64,000 nucleotides of DNA from Rickettsia akari str. Hartford (lineage in GTDB: Bacteria; Pseudomonadota; Alphaproteobacteria; Rickettsiales; Rickettsiaceae), in assembly GCF_000018205.1 (NCBI RefSeq), contig NC_009881.1, positions 558,001 through 622,000 of the forward strand, written 5' to 3'. Shown one piece after another: positions 58,356 through 64,000 of the stretch (position 1 is the stretch's first letter; each line of letters opens with the position of its first letter). Position numbers and translations under genes: made by a program. The notes beneath the pieces were generated by a model. That model had not been told where the DNA came from, ran no database searches, and saw only the letters and a program-made list of their open reading frames with translations.

Positions 58356-60692
58356 ATGAATAAAAAGTCCCTGCCGCTTATGGCATTACGAGATATGGTA
58401 GTATTCCCGGGAGTAATTGCTCCTATTTTCGTGGGTAGACAAAAATCGCTGAAAGCGTTATCCAATACTACAATTTCTGAGGAAGATAATAGTAAATATA
58501 TTTTAGTAACTTTACAGAAAAAATTTGATCAAGAAAACCCTAGTAAACATGAACTTTATAACACAGCTATACTTGCCAAGATTATCCAAATAGTGAAGTT
58601 GCCTAATAATACGGCAAAAATATTAATAGAAGCAGTAGCAAGAGTAAAGCTAAGCAATATCAAAGGCGAAGAGGCTTTTGAAGCAAATTATGAAATTATT
58701 CCAGATGAAGAAATATTTGATGTTAATAACATGCGTTCATTAGTGGATAATGCAGTACAATTATTTAGTAAATATGTGATTAATAATAAGAAAATTAATG
58801 CGGAAATTATTGAAACTATCAATAAAGAAATAAGTAATAGTACTAATTTTATAAATATTATAAATATATTAGCTTCACATCTGATAACTTCACTTGAGGC
58901 CAAGCAGCATTTATTAGAAGAAACTAGCCCTTTTAAGCGTATCACTGCGGTTATTAGTACGCTTACTTCCAATATAGTTAATTCAGAAACCGAGCAGGCA
59001 TTGCAGCAAAGAGTAAGAAAGCAAATCGAAAAAACGCAGCGTGATTATTATCTGCACGAACAAATGAAAGCTATTCAAAAGGAACTTGATGAAGATAAAT
59101 CGGAACTTGCCGATATTGAGAAAAAAATTAAAAGTTTAAAATTATCTAAAGAAGCTAAAGAGAAGGCAGAATCAGAGCTTAAAAAACTTCGTAGTATGAA
59201 TCAAATGTCGGCGGAGTCGGGAGTGACGCGTAATTATCTTGAGACTTTACTAAGTTTGCCTTGGGGTAAGTATGATAATAGCAAAATAGATATTAACCAA
59301 GCAGAGAAAATCTTAAATCGTGACCATTTTGGACTTGAAAAAGTGAAAGAACGAATTATAGAATATTTAGCAGTATTACAGCGTTCAAGTAAAATTAGAG
59401 GGCCTATATTATGTTTGATAGGTCCGCCAGGGGTTGGTAAAACTTCACTTGTAAAATCTATTGCTGAAGGAATGGGGAGAAAATACACTAAATTCGCTCT
59501 AGGCGGTGTTAGAGACGAAGCAGAAATCAGAGGGCATAGAAAAACTTACCTTGGATCAATGCCGGGTAAAATTTTAGGTCAACTTAAGAAAGTTAAGACT
59601 AGTAACCCTGTAATGCTGCTTGATGAAATTGATAAAATGAGTTCTGATTTTAGAGGTGATCCGGCATCCGCTTTGCTTGAGGTATTAGACCCTGAGCAGA
59701 ATAGTCACTTTGTTGATCATTATCTAGAAGTAGAATATGATCTATCAAATGTAATATTTATTGCTACTGCTAACTCACATGATTTACCTAGAGCTTTAAG
59801 TGATAGAATGGAAAAAATATATATATCCGGTTATGTAGAGGAAGAAAAACTCCAAATCGTCAAAAATTATTTAGTGCCGAAACAATTTAAAATGCATAAA
59901 ATCAAAAAAGATGAAATTACTATATCTGAGACGGCAATTTTGGATTTAATTAGATATTATACCAAGGAATCAGGTGTAAGAGCTTTAGAACGTGAAATAG
60001 GAGCGTTAACTAGAAAAGCATTAAAGCAAATTTTAGCAGATAAAACAGTTCAGCATATCGCCGTAGATAGTAATAATCTTGAAGAATTTTTAGGGGCTAA
60101 AAAATATAATTTCGGGATTGCTGAGCAAGAAGACCAAATAGGGAGTACTACAGGACTTGCTTATACTGAATTAGGAGGAGAGCTTTTAACTATAGAGGCT
60201 TTAGCATTTCTAGGGAAAGGTGAAATCAAAACCACCGGAAAACTTGGTGATGTTATGAAAGAATCGGCAATGGCTGCCTATAGTTGTTTTAGAAGTAGAG
60301 CAACAAATTTTGGATTAAAATACGATAATTATAAAGATTTTGATATTCACATTCACGTACCGGCCGGAGCTATTCCAAAAGATGGACCGTCTGCCGGCTG
60401 TGCTTTGTTTACTACTATTGTTTCGTTAATGACTAAAATACCAGTACACCGCACTGTAGCAATGACCGGTGAAATTACTTTAAGAGGAAATGTTTTACCT
60501 ATAGGTGGTCTTAAGGAAAAGTTACTTGCTGCGAGTAGGGGAGGGATTAAAACCGTATTAATTCCTGAGGAGAATGTTAAAGACTTAAGAGATATACCGT
60601 CGAATATAAAAGAAAGCCTAGAAATTATATCCGTGTCAAATATCGACCAAGTACTTAAGTATGCTTTAGTAGAAACCCCGTTAAATAAATAG
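58356..60692 (+). CDS. lon: ATP-dependent protease Lon
   Basis: From ATG 58356, after AAAGG, the 778-residue protein has the N-terminal substrate domain (LPLMALRDMVVFPGVIAPIF) and a coiled-coil (about 215-280). The AAA+ part has Walker A GPPGVGKTSLVKS (about 356), Walker B VMLLDEIDKM and ATANSHDLPRALSDRMEKIY. The protease domain has the catalytic Ser in PKDGPSAGCALFTT (about 681) and Lys in GGLKEKLLAASRGG (about 724). Lon degrades damaged and regulatory proteins. The order is complete. TTG 58353 also opens the frame, but ATG is preferred. Confidence 0.97.
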   Translation: MNKKSLPLMALRDMVVFPGVIAPIFVGRQKSLKALSNTTISEEDNSKYILVTLQKKFDQENPSKHELYNTAILAKIIQIVKLPNNTAKILIEAVARVKLSNIKGEEAFEANYEIIPDEEIFDVNNMRSLVDNAVQLFSKYVINNKKINAEIIETINKEISNSTNFINIINILASHLITSLEAKQHLLEETSPFKRITAVISTLTSNIVNSETEQALQQRVRKQIEKTQRDYYLHEQMKAIQKELDEDKSELADIEKKIKSLKLSKEAKEKAESELKKLRSMNQMSAESGVTRNYLETLLSLPWGKYDNSKIDINQAEKILNRDHFGLEKVKERIIEYLAVLQRSSKIRGPILCLIGPPGVGKTSLVKSIAEGMGRKYTKFALGGVRDEAEIRGHRKTYLGSMPGKILGQLKKVKTSNPVMLLDEIDKMSSDFRGDPASALLEVLDPEQNSHFVDHYLEVEYDLSNVIFIATANSHDLPRALSDRMEKIYISGYVEEEKLQIVKNYLVPKQFKMHKIKKDEITISETAILDLIRYYTKESGVRALEREIGALTRKALKQILADKTVQHIAVDSNNLEEFLGAKKYNFGIAEQEDQIGSTTGLAYTELGGELLTIEALAFLGKGEIKTTGKLGDVMKESAMAAYSCFRSRATNFGLKYDNYKDFDIHIHVPAGAIPKDGPSAGCALFTTIVSLMTKIPVHRTVAMTGEITLRGNVLPIGGLKEKLLAASRGGIKTVLIPEENVKDLRDIPSNIKESLEIISVSNIDQVLKYALVETPLNK

Positions 60693-60702
60693 AGATCAGT
60701 CA

Positions 60703-60866
60703 TATACTCGTTTAATTTAAAAAATGGGCGTCGTTGTTTAATATTGTTTGATCTGCGTGATCGTCTGTGTACGCTGTGCGGTCAAAAAAATATAAAACGC
60801 CTTGCTCCTTGCCAAATGACACTTCATCTATCTGCTTTTTATTTACTATCAGTATATAGTACCGAG
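60703..60866. repeat. Palindromic repeat, type D
   Basis: It opens ATATACTCGTTTAATTTAAA, has GTACGCTGTGCGGTCAAAAA and GCCTTGCTCCTTGCCAAATG and ends CTATCAGTATATA. It lies just after lon and is related to copies at 35294 and 43376. Confidence 0.6.
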
Positions 60867-60943
60867 TAATTTTTATAAAACCCGCGATGTCATCCATGAA
60901 CCCTCGATATCATTCCTGTAAAAGCAGGAATTCAGTAACCTAT

Positions 60944-61020
60944 TACCGTGGGCTTGGACCACTGGGATCTCGTATCGCAGACTCAGTCATAAGATACCGC
61001 GATCAAGTCGCGGTATGACG
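60944..61020. repeat. Palindromic repeat, type A
   Basis: The arms ACCGTGGGCTTGGACCACTG GGATC and GATACCGCGATCAAGTCGCG GTATGACG flank a GTATCGCAGACTC centre. It is one of several repeats between lon and the sca relic. The stretch 60867-61315 has no gene beyond these repeats, and an AT-rich leader that may have held the sca promoter. Confidence 0.65.
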
Positions 61021-61315
61021 CCAAAGAAACTTGGATGCCCGCTTTCGTAGGAATGACATTGGTATTCACGCGTGCAATGCCTTCTCGCAATTACAGAAAA
61101 ACCGAGCAATGCAATAACACCGCAATCTTTCGACTGTGGTTCAATCCATAAAATTTATCACTTTCTTATAAATAATCCCAAAAATCTATTGTTGTAAAAA
61201 AGTTGCTACAAATTATTAATTAAAATTAATTTTATCTATATAACACACATTAAGATTTCTTAACTAATTACTAATGTGATTTAAAAAAATAATTAATGTA
61301 TTGGAGTGAATATTA

Positions 61316-62640
61316 ATGAAAAAATATTAAGAAAATATGCACTAATTCTAATGCCACAGGAGCCACAATTCCTAATCTCGGTAGCGTAAGCTTGAGTACC
61401 GGTGCCGGTCTTGTAGGAGGAGTATTTAATAACGGCGATATTATTCAAACAGCGGTTGTAGGTCTTGGAATTAAAATATCGGAAGATAAAGCAAATGCTG
61501 TTGTTGGCGGGATAAATACATTAATAGCACTACCTGCTTTTGGTATGGTTGAGGTAAGTCAAAATGTATCAATAGGTCCTCTTAAATTTATTAGTAATAA
61601 TGTTACGTCAATTATTACCGGAGTCAGTCATCAAACATGTAGTAATATAGATTTCGCTGGTAAGAATTCTACTTTGCAAATTAATAACGGTTTAAATATT
61701 AGAACTCATACAGATAATACGGTAGCCAGAAATAACGGTATACGACTTTTGCAGGTACAGAGAGTATCTTAAATAATATCGGCTTAACTAATTCTCTTTC
61801 TCAAATAAATGTAGGAAATGGGGAAGCACATATTGATATGCCTGGAGCAGGTAATATCGTAGTCGATAATACGGTATTTACGAAGTTACTTAGTATGAAT
61901 AGTATTGGACAGGTAATATTTAATCAAGCTTTGGACCTAGGAGCAGGTGGTAACATATTATTTGGAGTGGATGTTAAGTTAATAACAAATGGTGTGACCG
62001 GTTCAATTACAACTTCTACAAATAATCAAGGAACACTGATAATACAAAGCGGTAATGTTAACGGTATGATTGGAGCTAACAGCAGCTTAAAACTTGTAAA
62101 TATCGAAGCAAATCCCGTTACGTTCTCAGATAACGTATTTGCTCCTGTAGCTTTAAATAATAATGGCTCTATCTTAACTTTATCAGATGGAGTTACGCTA
62201 ACCGGAGTAGTAACCACTACTCCAGGCGATGATAGTGGTAAATTAATATTTGCAGATGGTGGAACGGTCACAGGTAGCGTAGGAGCAAATAGAGCAGCAT
62301 TAGAAGAAATAATATTCAACGGTATAAATATACAAGATGTAGCAGATGCCATAGCTGATGTAACGACAGCATGGATTAGTCGGTAACTTAAATTATAATG
62401 CAAACGGTAAATTAACGGCTAATAAAGGCATAGTAGAAAATATTGCTTTCAAAGGTACTAACGGAACGTTTAATTTAGGAGATAGCTCTGTCATTATTGG
62501 AGCAGTACTTAGCACCGGTGGTATAGGTGGTACATTGAATTTTATAGGTGACGGTAATGTAACTCAAAATATAGGTAGGAATGTGACGGTAAATATAAAT
62601 CACGCTCATATACCGGATAGATTTTAGCTGGTTATAGCTA
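61316..62640 (+). pseudogene. sca3: Sca-family autotransporter passenger fragment, sca3-like
   Basis: A start ATG 61316 opens MKKY and stops at once. Then open pieces follow in changing frames: NSNATGATIPNLGSVSLSTG, VGGINTLIALPAFGMVEVSQ (61392-61772), LNNIGLTNSLSQINVGNGEA, then 61838-62386 with LTNGVTGSI-like LITNGVTGSITTSTNNQGTL and LNNNGSILTLSDGVTLTGVV, and NYNANGKLTANKGIVENIAF to about 62640. The Gly/Asn/Thr-rich beta-helix pattern is that of rickettsial OmpA/OmpB/Sca passengers. In R. prowazekii, as I recall, sca3 follows lon, so sca3 is the likely identity. At least four breaks and no clear beta-barrel make it non-functional. Confidence 0.72.
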
Positions 62641-63145
62641 TTTAGCTCCGAAATTGATTAATTTAACCACAACGTTAGGGATTAGGTACTCCAATATTAT
62701 GGGATTCGGGATATACTGAAACTGGCACGACTTTCAAAAATTTAATCGTTAAATGGAAAAAGTATAATACAATTTAAGTGCTTGCGGGTGTGAGGATCTC
62801 AAAAGATATTAACGTAGAAAATATAGTTTTAATCGTTATATTTTGTATTTCTCTCTCTTATTGTTGCTATTAGTTTTTCATATGAAATTTTAGATTGTTC
62901 TTTAAACATATTTTTGTTAAAAATGAGCTCATAGACAAGACAATAATAAGAAGTTTTAAGAATGCAATAGCAATTTAATTAGAAGCAAATGAATTGAGAT
63001 TGTTTTAAGAAGTATACGGGATTAGTTTTTTTGATAATATTAAAAACTCGGAATTTAAAAGAGATTTAACATAAAAATTAGACATTTTTGCACATAAAAG
63101 GAGCATATGAATTTTTTAGAAAACGAAGAAAACCATGACATGGAT
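62641..63145. other. AT-rich spacer with possible sca remnants
   Basis: Up to about 62830 short frames such as LGTPILWDSGYTETGTTFKN and GVRISKDINVENIV may be the last remains of the Sca gene. After that no frame or motif is convincing, and the stretch to the tRNA is AT-rich without a supported gene. Confidence 0.4.
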
Positions 63146-63222
63146 TGGCGAGAGTGACGGGACTCGAACCCGCTACCTTCTGCGTGACAGGCAGACGCTC
63201 TAACCAGATGAGCTACACCCCC
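63146..63222 (-). tRNA. tRNA-Asp (anticodon GTC)
   Basis: On the minus strand the gene begins GGGGGTGTAGCTCATCTGGT and has the anticodon stem-loop CGTCTGCCTGTCACGCAGA with GTC at positions 34-36, and the T-loop GGGTTCGAGTCCC. The acceptor stem GGGGGTG pairs with CACTCTC using two G-U pairs, then discriminator G and an encoded CCA (63146-63148). About 77 bases with CCA. Confidence 0.95.
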
Positions 63223-63391
63223 TTTACATACGAGACAACAATATATATAACAATTCTTCTATTCCTGCAAGAGTAAAATATCTTATTTTATCGAAAAATA
63301 TAAAGCACCCAAATCTCTAAACATTCCTTCTTATTATTAATTCAAATTAGTAATTATTAATTGAAGCCTTGAAAATTATTAGAGATTTTAT

Positions 63392-63690
63392 ATGACTAAA
63401 CCATATGTCATTAAATTAACTACTCCTTTTGAGCATATTAAACTTTATAATCCTATACCCGATATTGCGCTTAGAAGTGCTATTATTATGCAGGCAATAA
63501 TACTAATACTTATACCAAGAAAGAAGCAACAAAAGCAGAATATAATGCTAAAAAGTGGCTTTTTGAAAATAATGAAAATTTTAAGCTACATTCTTAGACA
63601 TGGGTATTGAGCCTAATTATGTAATAAAGACTACTAAAAAACTAATTAAATCGCAACAAAATAAAGATAAGCATCCTAAACTCTACATCT
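63392..63690 (+). pseudogene. Small hypothetical gene, probably frameshifted
   Basis: ATG 63392 gives MTKPYVIKLTTPFEHIKLYN, then the plausible reading shifts to NNTNTYTKKEATKAEYNAKK and WLFENNENFKLHS, then to MGIEPNYVIKTTKKLIKSQQ with the end HPKLYI at about 63690. Each part looks coding in a different frame, so I read one small gene with two frame breaks. Family not recognised. It precedes the ribosome-hibernation gene. Confidence 0.45.
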
Positions 63691-63750
63691 AAAGTTTAGA
63701 TGCAGTAATTTGTAATAAAACTTGAAATTACTCTAAATATAAATTAATTA

Positions 63751-63777
63751 TATAGGTGTTACTTAGTAACGCCTATA
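63751..63777. terminator. Hairpin terminator before hpf/raiA
   Basis: TATAGGTGTTAC (63751-63762), loop TTA, GTAACGCCTATA (63766-63777), a 12-base-pair stem with one G-T wobble, followed by AT-rich sequence. It likely ends transcripts from upstream. Confidence 0.55.
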
Positions 63778-63808
63778 TATTAATGATTTCAGATTATAAA
63801 GGTTATTT

Positions 63809-64000
63809 ATGATTATTTCAGTTTCAGGTCAACATATTTCGATCGGTAATAATTTACAAGAATATTCAAAAGAGAGGGCTACGCAAATCGTTAAAAAATA
63901 TTTTACCGATATAATAAATATAGATATACATTTTTCAAAAGAAGGAATGAACTTTAAATGTGATATTATAGTAAAATATGGCTCAGGTAAACATAATATA
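63809..64000 (+). CDS. hpf: Ribosome hibernation-promoting factor, 5' part
   Basis: ATG 63809 follows AAAGG. The visible 64 residues (MIISVSGQHISIGNNLQEYS, then ATQIVKKYFTDIINIDIHF) match the N-terminal HPF/RaiA domain that binds the 30S subunit and stores ribosomes in stationary cells. The window ends inside the gene, so long or short HPF form cannot be told. Confidence 0.85.
   Translation, partial: MIISVSGQHISIGNNLQEYSKERATQIVKKYFTDIINIDIHFSKEGMNFKCDIIVKYGSGKHNI

Noticed and set aside
1-64000. CRISPR arrays, rRNA genes, prophage or defence islands
   Set aside because: The repeats seen are dispersed palindromes rather than regularly spaced direct repeats, no rRNA sequence was recognised, and no cas, phage structural or restriction gene is present.

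Overview
The window is AT-rich, dense with essential genes and littered with palindromic repeats and decaying reading frames. The mixture points to an obligate intracellular alphaproteobacterium of the genus Rickettsia. Supporting signs are a palindromic element of the RPE-1 type inserted in frame in leuS, a second palindromic insert in pheT, many intergenic palindromes, and lon followed by a degraded Sca-family autotransporter. Two linked sets also fit: uppS-cdsA-ftsB, and dapA-smpB. A spotted-fever or transitional group species is my inference from the repeat load; I cannot name the species.

Layout. 1-6.5 kb: a lipoprotein gene, a small remnant, and a wrecked tripartite RND efflux operon on the minus strand (outer-membrane factor, membrane-fusion protein, AcrB-like pump). 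6.5-8.4 kb: a GT4 glycosyltransferase and a broken Rpn/PDDEXK nuclease-transposase. 8.5-18.9 kb: dapF, an MtaB-type methylthiotransferase, pheS, pheT, dnaN, a DUF3576 protein and leuS. 19.3-24 kb, minus: a short RNase D, ftsB, cdsA, uppS, and an EnvZ/OmpR-type pair. 24.1-27.4 kb, plus: a class IV aminotransferase, dapA, smpB and a DsbA-like protein. 27.8-34.6 kb, mostly minus: sucD, sucC, a dead cytochrome b561, an S9 peptidase, a Tim44-domain protein, rbfA and a YqaA-like membrane protein. 34.8-36.9 kb, plus: an RDD protein, recR and a broken AmpD-like amidase. 37-39 kb: a shattered repeat-protein gene. 39-46.7 kb: nadK, RNase J, gpsA, a dead secreted-protein gene, an AEC transporter, an alpha/beta hydrolase and trxB. 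46.8-48.8 kb: a broken VWA-domain gene and an IS200-type transposase relic. 49.1-54.1 kb: a succinate-semialdehyde dehydrogenase, a hypothetical gene, a GT2 glycosyltransferase and a UvrD helicase. 54.2-56.9 kb: a tandem pair of related Rickettsia-type proteins of unknown role, the first one broken. 57.3-64 kb: a threonine/serine dehydratase, lon, a sca3-like pseudogene, tRNA-Asp and the start of hpf/raiA.

The intact genes cover cell-wall precursors (dapA, dapF, uppS), phospholipid supply (gpsA, cdsA), translation and ribosome care (pheS, pheT, leuS, smpB, rbfA, mtaB-like, hpf), DNA replication and repair (dnaN, recR, uvrD), RNA turnover (rnj, rnd), the TCA cycle (sucCD plus the semialdehyde dehydrogenase), redox (trxB, DsbA-like, nadK) and proteolysis (lon, S9 peptidase). 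The pseudogenes fall on dispensable functions: drug efflux, surface antigen, electron carrier, transposases and an amidase.

Two themes deserve a second look. Repetitive palindromes occupy most gaps and have entered two tRNA synthetase genes as translated inserts. Several frame breaks, including one in the essential pheT, look like loss of a single A from an A-run, which could be real mutation, tolerated slippage or base-calling error. I found no CRISPR array, rRNA, prophage or convincing new defence system. The best candidate for something undescribed is the tandem 'FTG-motif' protein pair at 54.2-56.9 kb.
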